Assembly (NCBI GenBank): GCA_020638365.1
Contig: JACKIQ010000006.1
Coordinates: 1 to 64,000 of the forward strand
DNA length: 64,000 nucleotides
Direction: 5' to 3'
Source of the DNA: Rhodospirillales bacterium
GTDB lineage: Bacteria; Pseudomonadota; Alphaproteobacteria; Micavibrionales; Micavibrionaceae
Part shown: one piece after another, positions 40,439 through 50,743 of the stretch
How the letters are laid out: every line of letters starts with the position of its first letter
Position numbering within the stretch: the first letter of the stretch is position 1
The notes under the pieces: model-generated
The model's input: only the letters and a program-made list of their open reading frames with translations
What the model was told of the DNA's origin: nothing
The model's database searches: none
Made by a program: the position numbers and the translations under genes

Positions 40439-41431
40439 ATGACATCCCGGTTCAAGGGGACCGCCGTTTTATCGGGCGGCGGCGTGGCTGTCGGCGTGTC
40501 CGGAGGTCCGGACAGCATGGCGCTGTGTCATCTTCTGGCGCAATGGGTTTCAGGCGAGAACGGTTTGCTTCACGCCTTCACGGTGGATCACGGGTTGCGC
40601 CCGGAATCGGAGAAGGAGGCGTGGGAGGTGGCCGAGCGCCTTTCGGAGTGGCCGGGGGTCACGCATCATATCCTGCGCTGGGATCATGAAGGTGAGGTCG
40701 TTGACACGCGCATACAGGAGGCGGCCAGAACCGCACGATACGACCTGATGCGCGAATTAATGCGGGAGCTTGGGGTGACGCACCTGTTTCTTGCGCATCA
40801 CAGGGACGATCAGGCGGAAACCGTTTTGTTCCGGCTGGCGCACGGGTCGGGGCTGGACGGGTTGTGCGGCATGGCTGCACGGCAGGTCTTCGCCGAGGAT
40901 TTCGTATTATGCCGGCCCCTGCTGGGTTATTCCAAGGCGGATCTGATCGCGACCTGCGAAGAGCGCGGGCTTTTTTATCACCGCGATCCGTCCAACGAAG
41001 CCGAGGCCTATGCGCGGGCGCGGATGCGCGGGTCGATGGAGGTTCTGGCGCACGAAGGGCTGACGCCCGAGCGTTTGTCGGTGACGGCGGGGCGGCTGGC
41101 GCGGGCGAAGGCGGCGTTGGATGAGATCGCAGAACACACGCGCGAAAAGGCGGTTATCGAAAATCTTTCCGGGCGCGCCGTTTTGTCTCTTGAAGTATTG
41201 CGGTCCGTGCCCGCGGAGATCGGGTTGCGGGTTCTGCTGGCCGTTATGGGGGAGCTTGTGCCACCCGATCCTTACGGGCCGCGGCTGGAGAGGGTGGAAA
41301 CGCTTTTTGCAGACCTGATGAAACCGGAAGCTTTTCGCAAACGAACTCTTAGCAAGATCGTCTTCGAGCGGAAGGACAAAACGCAGAGCATTATTCTTAC
41401 GCTGGAGGCGAGGGCGGGTGAAAAAGTGTAA
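40439..41431 (+). CDS. tilS: tRNA(Ile)-lysidine synthase TilS
   Basis: 330 residues. PP-loop ATP-binding motif GVSGGPDSMALCHLL; AHHRDDQAETVLFRLAHGSGLDGL and PLLGYSKADLIATCEERGL are family hallmarks. It converts C34 of the CAU-anticodon tRNA(Ile) into lysidine. A TTG start at 40379 inside the cpoB end is also possible; the ATG at 40439 is closer to the PP-loop than is usual but adequate. The C-terminal substrate domain is short. Confidence 0.93.
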   Translation: MTSRFKGTAVLSGGGVAVGVSGGPDSMALCHLLAQWVSGENGLLHAFTVDHGLRPESEKEAWEVAERLSEWPGVTHHILRWDHEGEVVDTRIQEAARTARYDLMRELMRELGVTHLFLAHHRDDQAETVLFRLAHGSGLDGLCGMAARQVFAEDFVLCRPLLGYSKADLIATCEERGLFYHRDPSNEAEAYARARMRGSMEVLAHEGLTPERLSVTAGRLARAKAALDEIAEHTREKAVIENLSGRAVLSLEVLRSVPAEIGLRVLLAVMGELVPPDPYGPRLERVETLFADLMKPEAFRKRTLSKIVFERKDKTQSIILTLEARAGEKV

Positions 41432-41546
41432 AAACCCTGCAAAATCGGCGAAAATCCGAGCAAAAAATGAGGATTTATTCAGAAATGATGTGCTAAAGTG
41501 AGTTATGCGTCCCTGTTATTTTCTATAATTACTCCGGTGAGCAAAA

Positions 41547-43430
41547 ATGAACCGTAATATCGTAGTCTGGCTTGGCGTTGCCCTTTTGATCATGTTTATC
41601 GTCACCCTTATGGGGCAGGCGCAGGATCCGATGATGCGCGGGGCGAAGGAAATCGCCTACACGGACTTTGTCGCGCAGGCCAAGAACGGCGATATCAACG
41701 AGATTACCGTCAAGGGCGACCGGATTACCGGAACGTATGCCAATTCTCCGGAAATGTTCTATACGCTTATTCCTTTTCAGGAGAACGTCATTGAGCGCGT
41801 GATCGACACGCGGGTCAAGGTGGTGACACGGCCGATGGAACAACCCGGTCTGTTGATGCAGATATTGATTTCGCTGCTGCCGGCGATTTTGATCGTCGGG
41901 GTTTGGATATTCTTCATGCGGCAGATGCACGGGCGCGGAGGCGGCGGGGCTATGGGCTTCGGCAAATCACGGGCGCGGCTGCTGACCGAACGGCACGGGC
42001 GCGTGACGTTCGAGGACGTGGCGGGGATCGAGGAAGCCAAGGACGAATTGCAGGAAGTCGTCGAGTTCCTGAAGGATCCGCAGAAGTTTCAGAGACTGGG
42101 AGGAAAAATTCCCAAGGGCGCCTTGCTGGTCGGGCCGCCGGGAACGGGTAAGACGCTGATCGCGCGTGCTGTTGCCGGAGAAGCCGGGGTGCCGTTCTTT
42201 ACGATTTCGGGTTCGGATTTCGTGGAGATGTTCGTGGGCGTGGGCGCGAGCCGGGTGCGCGACATGTTCGAACAGGGCAAGAAGAACGCGCCGTGCATTA
42301 TCTTTATCGACGAGATCGACGCGGTCGGGCGTCACCGCGGGGCCGGGTACGGCGGCGGGAACGACGAACGCGAGCAGACGCTCAACCAGTTGCTGGTGGA
42401 AATGGACGGGTTCGAGACATCCGAAGGTGTTATTATTCTGGCAGCGACCAACAGGCCGGACGTTCTGGACCCCGCCTTGCTGCGGCCAGGCCGTTTCGAC
42501 CGTCAAGTGACCGTGCCTCTGCCGGACGTTAAGGGGCGGGAGAAGATCCTCAAGGTGCATATGAAGAAGGTTCCGCTTTCCAGTAACGTGGACGCGGCGA
42601 TTATCGCGCGCGGAACGCCGGGGTTTTCCGGGGCGGAGCTGGCCAATATCGTGAACGAGGCCGCTTTGATGGCGGCGCGCAAGAACAAGCGCGTTGTCAC
42701 GATGGAGGATTTCGAGGCGGCCAAGGATAAGGTCATGATGGGAGCGGAGCGCCGGTCAATGGCCATGAACGAGGAAGAAAAGAAGCTGACCGCCTATCAC
42801 GAGGCAGGGCACGCGCTGGTCGCCCTGCACGAGCCGGAGTCGGACCCGATCCACAAGGCGACGATCGTGCCGCGCGGATCCGCTTTGGGGATGGTTATGC
42901 GTCTGCCCGAAGGGGACCGTTACAGCTATTCGCTGGCGAAAATGCGGGCGAACCTTTCGGTCGGTATGGCCGGGCGGGTGGCCGAAGAGCTTATATTCGG
43001 CAAGGATTACGTGACGAACGGCGCTTCCGGTGATATCCAGCAGGTCAGTTCGATGGCGCGGGCAATGGTCATGCGCTGGGGTTTAAGCGAAGAAATCGGG
43101 ATGGTCGATTATGGAGACGATCCTGCGAGTTATCAGGGGCGGCGTATTTCCACAACCATGTCGAATAAAATTGATGCGGAAGTGCGGCGTTTTATCGACG
43201 AGGGTTATCAGAAAGCAAAGCAGATCATCACGGAACATATCGACGATCTGCACACAATCGCCAAGGCGTTGCTTGAATACGAGCTGCTGTCCGGTGACGA
43301 GATCAAGGCGCTATTGCGCGGAGAAGCGATTATCCGGGACGAGCCGGACGATTCCGGCCATGCCGCTCCGGCGCGTCCGTCCGTTCCGACAAGCGGAAGT
43401 TTCGGCGGCGGTCAACCGCAGGAAGCCTGA
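41547..43430 (+). CDS. ftsH: ATP-dependent zinc metalloprotease FtsH
   Basis: 627 residues. Two membrane helices (about 4-22 and 106-126) flank a periplasmic loop. AAA domain: Walker A GPPGTGKT, Walker B IIFIDEIDAVG, second region of homology ATNRPDVLDPALLRPGRFD. Zinc site H418-E-x-x-H422 in HEAGHALVALH. The end is Pro/Ser/Gly-rich. It degrades misfolded membrane proteins and regulators such as sigma-32 and LpxC in relatives. tilS-ftsH order is conserved. Confidence 0.97.
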   Translation: MNRNIVVWLGVALLIMFIVTLMGQAQDPMMRGAKEIAYTDFVAQAKNGDINEITVKGDRITGTYANSPEMFYTLIPFQENVIERVIDTRVKVVTRPMEQPGLLMQILISLLPAILIVGVWIFFMRQMHGRGGGGAMGFGKSRARLLTERHGRVTFEDVAGIEEAKDELQEVVEFLKDPQKFQRLGGKIPKGALLVGPPGTGKTLIARAVAGEAGVPFFTISGSDFVEMFVGVGASRVRDMFEQGKKNAPCIIFIDEIDAVGRHRGAGYGGGNDEREQTLNQLLVEMDGFETSEGVIILAATNRPDVLDPALLRPGRFDRQVTVPLPDVKGREKILKVHMKKVPLSSNVDAAIIARGTPGFSGAELANIVNEAALMAARKNKRVVTMEDFEAAKDKVMMGAERRSMAMNEEEKKLTAYHEAGHALVALHEPESDPIHKATIVPRGSALGMVMRLPEGDRYSYSLAKMRANLSVGMAGRVAEELIFGKDYVTNGASGDIQQVSSMARAMVMRWGLSEEIGMVDYGDDPASYQGRRISTTMSNKIDAEVRRFIDEGYQKAKQIITEHIDDLHTIAKALLEYELLSGDEIKALLRGEAIIRDEPDDSGHAAPARPSVPTSGSFGGGQPQEA

Positions 43431-43454
43431 TCTTCAGTGTTTTTTATGTTATTT

Positions 43455-44378
43455 TTATGCCGGGAAGGGTTCCGGGTCCGTTCCCGATAATCCGCCCGGT
43501 TCCTGCGCACGTTCGGTGCTGCGGTTCATCGCATTCAGACCGGGAATCGATTCCGAGAAAATCAGGTCTCTCCGGGGGCTGTTTTCTACAAACGTCAGAT
43601 AGTTTTCCAGCATGGCGCAGAATCGCTCCCTGCCGGATTCGCCCGCAATCGTGTCGTTGCGGATTTCAAAACCGAAATAGGGTAGACCCGTGTTTTTCTC
43701 AACAAGCTGAGCCGCCGAGATCGCGACGCGTTCGGGAAGGAAATAGGGAAGGCGGCTGATATAGCGCATTCCGCTTTTTTCGCTCAGAAATTCGCAGGAC
43801 GCCTGCGCCAACGGGTGTCCTTCGTCCAACGTGAGCATGCCGACCTCGCTTTCGCGCGCCCGACCCTGCCAAGACGGGGTAAAGGAGTGCATGTCGATCA
43901 GAAGCACGGCTCCGAATTCCTCCTTCTTTTTCTTAACAAGGTCTGATAAAGCGTTGTGGTAAGGCCAATAAACAGATTGCATTCGTCCTTCACGTTCTTC
44001 GGGCGTTACAATATGCGAAGCATTGCCGTGTATCGGAAAATCGTCCCACTCCGAAGAGGTTTCCGCTATCGCCAGCTCGGGCATCCTGTTTACATCAGCG
44101 ACCAGCCGGGAATAATTGCTCCAGACGAAGGAAGCCTGCGAAAAGCGTGGGATCATGGATTCGAAAAGGGTCGCCATATGCAGGTCGCTGGCTTCGTGGG
44201 CCGCGGCGAACCAGGCGCGTTCCATTCCGAGCGGTTTTTCACGATCTCCGAATACGGCCAGCCCGTTATGAGGGCCGGAGAAAATGACCGGGCCGTTGCC
44301 TTCATGGACCGTTACGGGTTCAGGTAAGTCAGCTTTTGAACCTAACACCTTGGAGTAATGGAAAAAATCGCCTTTCAT
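43455..44378 (-). CDS. N-formylglutamate amidohydrolase family protein
   Basis: 307 residues from the ATG at 44378. PVIFSGPHNGLAVFGDREK, WSNYSRLVADVNRMP, LLIDMHSFTPSWQGRARESEVGML and GFEIRNDTIAGESGRERFCAML are family landmarks with the metal-binding His/Glu. It probably cleaves formyl or related amides. Longer in-frame starts (44423, 44570) run into the divergent glmM gene or AT-rich leader. It lies between ftsH and glmM, where folP usually sits. Confidence 0.88.
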   Translation of the reverse strand: MKGDFFHYSKVLGSKADLPEPVTVHEGNGPVIFSGPHNGLAVFGDREKPLGMERAWFAAAHEASDLHMATLFESMIPRFSQASFVWSNYSRLVADVNRMPELAIAETSSEWDDFPIHGNASHIVTPEEREGRMQSVYWPYHNALSDLVKKKKEEFGAVLLIDMHSFTPSWQGRARESEVGMLTLDEGHPLAQASCEFLSEKSGMRYISRLPYFLPERVAISAAQLVEKNTGLPYFGFEIRNDTIAGESGRERFCAMLENYLTFVENSPRRDLIFSESIPGLNAMNRSTERAQEPGGLSGTDPEPFPA

Positions 44379-44508
44379 CCCGCAAGCCAGCCCAGTGTTT
44401 TTTTTAGACCTTAATCTTGCCATAAGCTTTAGGCGCAGACAAGAAAATCGTTGAAAAAGCTTGCATTTTTGAAGCCGGGCATTGTAAAGCTGCGCGGTTA
44501 CGGATTTA

Positions 44509-45888
44509 ATGACGGCTATGAGCAAAAAGACCCAATATTTCGGAACGGACGGGATTCGGGGAAAGGCCAATCAGTTTCCCATGACTGCGGAGATGGCGCT
44601 TAAAGTCGCCATGGCGACAGCGATCGTCCTGCGCGACGCGCGGAACGGGGGGCATATGGACCGGGCGGTGATCGGGAAGGATACGCGGCTTTCCTGCTAT
44701 ATGCTTGAACAGGCCATGACTGCAGGTTTTTTGGCAATGGGTATGGATGTCATCCTTGTCGGGCCGATTCCCACGCCGGGGATCGCCGGGCTGGCACGAT
44801 CGTTGCGCGCAGATGTAGGCGTGATGATTTCGGCTTCGCATAATCCCTATACGGATAACGGGATCAAGCTGTTCGGGCCGGACGGATACAAGCTGGACGA
44901 TGCTATCGAGCAGAGGATCGAGGAACTGGTCGAGCGCGACCTGTCCGCCGATCTGGTTTCGCCGGAAAATCTCGGGAAGGCCAGCCGGCTTGACGACGCG
45001 CTGGGGCGGTATATCGAGTCGATCAAGCGGAGCCTGCCGCGGCATGAAAATTTCGACGGGCTTAAGGTCGTGGTCGATTCCGCGAACGGGGCGGCCTACA
45101 AGGTCGCTCCGCAGATCCTGTGGGAACTGGAGGCGGAGGTTATCGCCATCGGAAACCGTCCGGACGGGCGGAATATCAACGAGGGGTTCGGCGCGACGAG
45201 TACGGCGGCTTTGCAGGAAGCGGTGGTTCGCGAGGGCGCGGATGTCGGGATCGCGCTGGACGGGGACGGGGACCGCCTGATTGTGGTGGATGAAAGCGGC
45301 CGTGTGATTGACGGCGACCAGATCATGGCCTGTCTTGCGGTTTCGATGAAGGAGAAGGGGACGTTACGCGGGGATAGCGTTGTAGCCACCGTGATGTCCA
45401 ATCTCGGGCTTGAGCGTTTTCTGGGCGGGCACGGGATCAAGCTTTTGCGTGCGCCTGTGGGCGACCGCTATGTCGTGGAGAAAATGCGGCAGGAAGGCGT
45501 CAATCTGGGCGGAGAGCAGTCGGGTCATATCGTCCTGTCCGACCATGCGACGACGGGGGACGGGCTGCTGGCGGCCTTGCAGGTTTTAAGCCTCTTGAAG
45601 GCGCAGGGTCTCAAGGCGAGCGCGGTGTTGAACTCTTTTACGCCTTTGCCACAGATCTTAAAAAACATCCGCTTTCAAAAAGGCGGGCATCCCATGCAAG
45701 ACGCAGCCGTGAAAACAGCGATTGAAAAGGCTGAGAGCCGGTTTAACGGGTCCGGGCGCGTATTGGTCCGGGAGTCCGGCACTGAACCGCTGATTCGCGT
45801 GATGGCCGAGGGGGATGATCCGGCTCTGGTCGAAGGTGTCGTTAACGATTTGTGCGAAGTGATTGAAAAAGTCTCTCAATCAGGCTAA
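44509..45888 (+). CDS. glmM: Phosphoglucosamine mutase GlmM
   Basis: 459 residues. Converts glucosamine-6-phosphate to glucosamine-1-phosphate for UDP-GlcNAc and wall synthesis. FGTDGIRGKANQFPMT start motif, phosphoserine loop ISASHNPYTDNGIKLFGPDG with catalytic S110, magnesium site LDGDGDRLIVVDE, sugar loop GGEQSGHIV, and phosphate site LVRESGTEPLIRVM. A start three codons later (44518) is possible. Confidence 0.96.
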   Translation: MTAMSKKTQYFGTDGIRGKANQFPMTAEMALKVAMATAIVLRDARNGGHMDRAVIGKDTRLSCYMLEQAMTAGFLAMGMDVILVGPIPTPGIAGLARSLRADVGVMISASHNPYTDNGIKLFGPDGYKLDDAIEQRIEELVERDLSADLVSPENLGKASRLDDALGRYIESIKRSLPRHENFDGLKVVVDSANGAAYKVAPQILWELEAEVIAIGNRPDGRNINEGFGATSTAALQEAVVREGADVGIALDGDGDRLIVVDESGRVIDGDQIMACLAVSMKEKGTLRGDSVVATVMSNLGLERFLGGHGIKLLRAPVGDRYVVEKMRQEGVNLGGEQSGHIVLSDHATTGDGLLAALQVLSLLKAQGLKASAVLNSFTPLPQILKNIRFQKGGHPMQDAAVKTAIEKAESRFNGSGRVLVRESGTEPLIRVMAEGDDPALVEGVVNDLCEVIEKVSQSG

Positions 45889-45947
45889 CCATTACGCTGG
45901 CTTTATTTCCAATTTTTAAGACAGGCATAGTTTTTCCGGAGCGAAGA

Positions 45948-47126
45948 ATGAGCAACGATAGCGCCGAACTCGCCCTGCTGCCTAACGGCTTCGAGGATCT
46001 GCTGCCCCCGCAGGCGGATATCGAAGCTCAATCCATTTCTACGCTGATCCAGACGTTTTCGGGGTTCGGATATCAACGCATCAAGCCGCCCCTTCTGGAA
46101 TTTGAGGACAGTCTGCTTGCGCCTGGACCGGGGGAGAGGCTGGCGGGGGAGACGTTCAGGCTGATGGACCCGGTGACGCACCGGATGCTGGGGTTGCGTT
46201 CCGACATTACACCGCAGATCGCGCGGATCGCCAGTTCAAGGCTTGCACGGGAATCGCGGCCACTTCGCCTGACTTATGCCAATGACGTGTTACGGACCAA
46301 GGGCAACCAGTTGCGCACCGTGCGGCAGTTCTGCCAGGTCGGGTGCGAGATTATCGGCGATAACGGGGCGGAGAGCGATGTCGAGATCTGCGTTCTTGCG
46401 GTTCTGGGCTTGAAGGCGCTGGGTTTCGGGGCTGTGACGCTGGATATGACTATTCCGGGGTTTGCAGGAGCCCTGATTCCGCGGGATGCGGATTCCGAAA
46501 CGGTTCAGGCGATCCGGCGTGCGGTCTTACAAAGGGACCGGGACCTGCTGGCCAGCCTTAAAGGGGCAGAAGCCGGGGCGCTGTCGCATGTCATGGAGAT
46601 ATCGGCGGGGACGAAAAATGCGGAAACCCTGTTTGAGGGCCTCGACGACACGATTCTCCCGCGCGAGATGCAGTGGGATATTGCGCGGCTGAAAACCGTG
46701 TGCGAAGGCATAGCGTGCGCACTTGACGAGCTTAAAATCATGGATATTTCCGTAACAGTTGATCTTTTGGAGCAGGCCGGTTTCGATTATCACCGCCATC
46801 TCGGTTTTACGCTGTTTTCACCCAAAGTTCACGGGGAGCTGGGGCGCGGAGGCTGTTATGACGTGCGGTTCGGAAAAAGCGGTGAAAGCGAAACAGCGAA
46901 AGGGTTTACCCTTTATATGGATACGATCCGTAAAGCCTGCAAAAGCGTAACGGTCAAAGGCCAAGTGTTTGTTCCCGCGGAAGCGAAATGGTCGGAGATC
47001 AGAGATCTGCAAGCGCAGGGACATGTTGTCGTTCGCGGGACAGGAACAGGGGACGATGGGGCAATCGCCCGATGTTCGCACCGTTATGAGGGCGGGAAGG
47101 TCGTTTCAAACAAGGGCAGCAGTTAA
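45948..47126 (+). CDS. hisZ: ATP phosphoribosyltransferase regulatory subunit HisZ
   Basis: 392 residues, a histidyl-tRNA-synthetase paralogue that activates short-form HisG. LLPNGFEDLLPPQADIEAQS, LRSDITPQIARIASSRL, RLTYANDVLR and QVGCEIIG replace the tRNA-charging motifs; the anticodon-binding domain is missing, which distinguishes it from HisS. GGAG lies before the start. hisZ-purA is a common alphaproteobacterial pair. Confidence 0.93.
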   Translation: MSNDSAELALLPNGFEDLLPPQADIEAQSISTLIQTFSGFGYQRIKPPLLEFEDSLLAPGPGERLAGETFRLMDPVTHRMLGLRSDITPQIARIASSRLARESRPLRLTYANDVLRTKGNQLRTVRQFCQVGCEIIGDNGAESDVEICVLAVLGLKALGFGAVTLDMTIPGFAGALIPRDADSETVQAIRRAVLQRDRDLLASLKGAEAGALSHVMEISAGTKNAETLFEGLDDTILPREMQWDIARLKTVCEGIACALDELKIMDISVTVDLLEQAGFDYHRHLGFTLFSPKVHGELGRGGCYDVRFGKSGESETAKGFTLYMDTIRKACKSVTVKGQVFVPAEAKWSEIRDLQAQGHVVVRGTGTGDDGAIARCSHRYEGGKVVSNKGSS

Positions 47127-47158
47127 ACGTTTTTTTGATTTACGGAGGATAACGGATC

Positions 47159-48451
47159 ATGAGCAGCGTTGCCGTCATCGGCTCCCAGTGGGGTGACGAA
47201 GGGAAAGGAAAAATTGTCGACTGGCTTTCGAGCCGGGCAGATGTCGTCGTGCGTTTTCAGGGCGGGCATAATGCCGGTCATACGCTGGTCATCGACGGCA
47301 AGGAATACAAGCTGAATCTTCTGCCTTCGGGGATCGTGCGGAAGAACAAGCTTTCGATCATCGGGAACGGGGTCGTGGTCAGCCCGACAGCTCTTCTGAA
47401 AGAAATCAAGGCCGTGAAGGAGAAGGGGGTCGAGGTGTCGCCTGAAAACCTTCTGTTATCGGAGAGCGCAAACCTGATTCTATCTGTTCATATTGCGCTG
47501 GACGAGGCGATGGAGATCGCGCGGGGCGGGAATCCCATAGGGACTACAAAACGCGGGATCGGGCCCTGCTACGAGGACAAGATCGCCAGACGCGGCGTGC
47601 GGGTGTGCGATCTCAGGCATCCGGACGTCCTGCGGGAGAAGCTCGAGTCGATGATGCGCCATCATAATATTTTGCTCAAGGCGTACGGGCTGGACGCGGT
47701 CAGTCCGGATAAGGTTTATGACGAGCTGATGGCTCTGGCTCCGGACCTGCTGTCCTATGCAGGGGTTGCTTGGCTAAAGCTTGATGAAGCCAAAACAGAG
47801 GGCAAAAAAATCCTGTTTGAAGGAGCACAGGGAACGATGCTGGATATCGACCATGGAACATATCCGTTCGTGACCTCCTCCAACACCGTTGCAGCCTCTG
47901 CGTCTTCGGGAACGGGGATGGGGGTGAACGCGGTGAAATACGTTCTGGGCATTACCAAGGCCTATACTACGCGTGTGGGAACGGGGCCGTTTCCGACCGA
48001 GCTGAACGACGAAACAGGCGAGTTTCTCGGTCAGAAGGGCAAGGAGTTCGGAACTGTGACCGGGCGCAAGCGGCGTTGCGGCTGGTTCGACGCCGTACTG
48101 GTTCGGCAGGCGGTCAAGCTTTCGGGGATGCAGGGGATTGCGCTGACCAAGCTGGATGTTCTGGACGGTCTGGACGAGATCAAGATCTGCGTGGGGTACG
48201 AGCTGGACGGTAAGCGGCTTGACTATTATCCGCCTTCGCAGGTGGATCAGGCACGGGTCAAACCTGTCTACGAGGCCGTGGAAGGATGGAAAGAAAGCAC
48301 ATACGGCGCCAGGACGTGGGCGGCCCTCCCCGCTCAGGCGATCAAGTATGTGCGTTATATCGAGGAATTAATCGAGGCTCCGGTCAGCATGCTTTCGACC
48401 AGTCCGGAACGGGACGATACAATTCTCGTGCGCGATCCTTTTCTCGACTAG
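47159..48451 (+). CDS. purA: Adenylosuccinate synthetase PurA
   Basis: 430 residues. First committed step from IMP to AMP. P-loop GSQWGDEGKGKIVDWL, FQGGHNAGHTLVIDG, GIGPCYEDKIARRGVRVCDL, FEGAQGTMLDIDHGTYPFVTSSN and TGRKRRCGWFD are all intact. GGAGG-like site (ACGGAGGATAACGGATC) before the ATG. The region to 48647 has no clear gene. Confidence 0.97.
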   Translation: MSSVAVIGSQWGDEGKGKIVDWLSSRADVVVRFQGGHNAGHTLVIDGKEYKLNLLPSGIVRKNKLSIIGNGVVVSPTALLKEIKAVKEKGVEVSPENLLLSESANLILSVHIALDEAMEIARGGNPIGTTKRGIGPCYEDKIARRGVRVCDLRHPDVLREKLESMMRHHNILLKAYGLDAVSPDKVYDELMALAPDLLSYAGVAWLKLDEAKTEGKKILFEGAQGTMLDIDHGTYPFVTSSNTVAASASSGTGMGVNAVKYVLGITKAYTTRVGTGPFPTELNDETGEFLGQKGKEFGTVTGRKRRCGWFDAVLVRQAVKLSGMQGIALTKLDVLDGLDEIKICVGYELDGKRLDYYPPSQVDQARVKPVYEAVEGWKESTYGARTWAALPAQAIKYVRYIEELIEAPVSMLSTSPERDDTILVRDPFLD

Positions 48452-48647
48452 CCTTCTTCTTGCGGAGCGACTTCAATCAAAATGTGGGCGGCGCGGCGAA
48501 GTCCGCGCTCGGCGTTTTACTTTTCAGGGAACGGCGATTACACTTTTTCATTACCCCGTTTTTTTGGGGGCATACCCGGAACGGCGGGAGTCACCGGATG
48601 TGACGGAAATGCCAACAGGATGATGGCGAAAAGGAGTGTTTCCAGCG

Positions 48648-50732
48648 ATGGCGGACGCATCGCCGCGAGAGGGCGCCCATAAAGCGAGAACACAGGCTGA
48701 AACCGGCCGTTCGGCGGACGGGACGGTTCTGCTGGGGAAGACGATCCGGATTAATCCGCGCGAGCCTTTGCCTTATCTGGATCAAGGCGAGATAAAAGCT
48801 TTTTCCGCCATAGAGAGCAAAGGGGACGGGGAGGTCAGTTGTTACGCGCAGATTTGCCTGCCCGGTTTAATTCCACGGCGAAACGGTTCCACTATTTACA
48901 AGAATATTAGCGACCCCGGGCTTGCCGGACTAAAAGGGTCGGGTGTCGTTTATTGGCCGCCGGCGAGCGCTCAACGTTACGTTTTCGTTTATGAGAACAG
49001 CGCCGAGCGATCCGTGCTTTCCGATCCCGCTCAACTGTGCGCGGGGTGGCGGCAGGAACGGACCATGGATATCGTTTTTGCGTCGCTTTACAAAGCGCTG
49101 GCGGCTATGAAGAAGCAAAGTTTTTTTCACGGCCTGATTACTCCCGCCAATCTTTTTACGATCCGAGGACAGAGTAAAGGCGTCGTTCTTGGAGGACCGC
49201 TCGCCGCGCCAGCGGGATGTTATCAGTCTATTTTTTGTGAGACGATCGACAGGGGTCTGGCCGAAACTGTCGGACGCGGTCCGGGGCAGGCATCAGACGA
49301 CATGTATGCTTTTGGCGCTACACTGGCCCTCATGATCCGTGAACCTGATCCCGAGCTGAAGGCCATGAGCAGGGAGGCGGTCATCCGGGCCAAGTTCGAA
49401 GAGGGCAGCTACGCTTTCCTTGTCGGCAAGGAGCGGCTGTCGGCGCCGGTACAGGATCTTCTTAAAGGGCTGCTCAGCGATGATCCCCAACAGAGATGGA
49501 ATATCGACGATGTCGCCGTATGGGTCGGCGGAAAAAGGCCTCCCTCTCATCCGGCGCAGCGTCGACGCAAGGGTTCCCGGGGATTGAATTTTGCCGGGAA
49601 GAACCATTTTTATGTTCCTTCTCTGGCCCTGGTTTCGGGTAGTAACCCGGAACAGTTCGCGCGCGTGGTCGAAGACGGACAAGTTGAAGAATGGCTTATG
49701 CGTTCTCTGGATGACAAGGAAACGATCGAGCGGTATGAAATCGCCGTCAAGCACTTCAAGAGTCTCGGGCGCGACCGAAATTACAGCCACCTGATTACCG
49801 CTTGCGTTCGCTCTTCCTTCATTCCGGAATGGCCGGTCTATTACCGCGATCGGTCCATTTCCTATTCGGGGTTTGATACGGCATTGGCCGATGCTTTCGA
49901 AAAAAGCGATGATCTCAATATTTTTCACGAGTTGATCGAAAAGGGCATAATTATCAATCAACTGCATATGCTGGAGGCAAAGTCTCTTGTGGTTTCCGGG
50001 CCTCTTAAACAGTTTGAAGAGTGCCGGCAAGCCTTGAAGCAGACGCGCGCGGGGTTCGGGCTTGAGCGCTGTCTTTATCTTCTCAACAGGAACGTGAACT
50101 GCCTGAGTCCCCGTTTAAAAGGTTTTTACGTCTTCAGCGCTCAGGATCTGATTTATGCCCTTGAAGCCGTTGCCGCCCATAACAAGAGCGGAGGGCTTTT
50201 TCTTGACCGGCAGAGTATCGCGTTCCTGTGTGAAGTCGATGCGCGTTGTGTCGACGGCTATCTTTACGAGTTGAATTCTCCGGATAAGTCCAAGCAGGTT
50301 ATGGGTAACCTTAAATGCCTGGCAGAAATACAGAAACGGTATAAAATTTCGGCACTTCCCAATCTTTCTCAGGCTTTTCTTGAGTTTATGAGTCCTGTCT
50401 TCGAGCGGTTTCATGACAGGAGTATCCGCGACAACGTCGTTTCACAGGTTACTTCTGCAGCTCGTTCCGGGGATCTTTCCGGGATGGCGGCGGCGCTGGA
50501 TAACCGCGATATGCAGAACCGCGATATGGCGAATTTCAAGCGGGCGATGCTTGAATATTACAACCTTTCCCTTGAACACCAGCAGCTCAGCGCGCAGATG
50601 CAGAACAAGGGCGGTTTCGGCAGAGCCGACGCACACATGATTTCCGCTATGGTTTCAGGGATAATCGGGTTTTTGCTGATCCTTTTTTCAATCGTATCCT
50701 TTTTTTCAGAGCGCGGATTGCCGGGTTTTTAG
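48648..50732 (+). CDS. Membrane-anchored pseudokinase
   Basis: 694 residues. The N-terminal 300 residues follow the layout of a Hanks-type kinase: an N lobe, then HGLITPANLF (161-170) in place of HGDIKPENLL, VVLGGP (179-184) in place of DFG, and DDMYAFGATLALMIRE plus LLSDDPQQRWNIDDV for the C lobe. The catalytic Asp, the partner Lys and the DFG Asp are absent, so catalysis is unlikely. Helical repeats fill the rest, and one C-terminal membrane helix (about 664-686) anchors it with the bulk in the cytoplasm. AAGGAG is 11 bases upstream. Next gene, 11 bp away, is also a membrane protein. Confidence 0.75.
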   Translation: MADASPREGAHKARTQAETGRSADGTVLLGKTIRINPREPLPYLDQGEIKAFSAIESKGDGEVSCYAQICLPGLIPRRNGSTIYKNISDPGLAGLKGSGVVYWPPASAQRYVFVYENSAERSVLSDPAQLCAGWRQERTMDIVFASLYKALAAMKKQSFFHGLITPANLFTIRGQSKGVVLGGPLAAPAGCYQSIFCETIDRGLAETVGRGPGQASDDMYAFGATLALMIREPDPELKAMSREAVIRAKFEEGSYAFLVGKERLSAPVQDLLKGLLSDDPQQRWNIDDVAVWVGGKRPPSHPAQRRRKGSRGLNFAGKNHFYVPSLALVSGSNPEQFARVVEDGQVEEWLMRSLDDKETIERYEIAVKHFKSLGRDRNYSHLITACVRSSFIPEWPVYYRDRSISYSGFDTALADAFEKSDDLNIFHELIEKGIIINQLHMLEAKSLVVSGPLKQFEECRQALKQTRAGFGLERCLYLLNRNVNCLSPRLKGFYVFSAQDLIYALEAVAAHNKSGGLFLDRQSIAFLCEVDARCVDGYLYELNSPDKSKQVMGNLKCLAEIQKRYKISALPNLSQAFLEFMSPVFERFHDRSIRDNVVSQVTSAARSGDLSGMAAALDNRDMQNRDMANFKRAMLEYYNLSLEHQQLSAQMQNKGGFGRADAHMISAMVSGIIGFLLILFSIVSFFSERGLPGF

Positions 50733-50743
50733 GGGAGAAGCGC

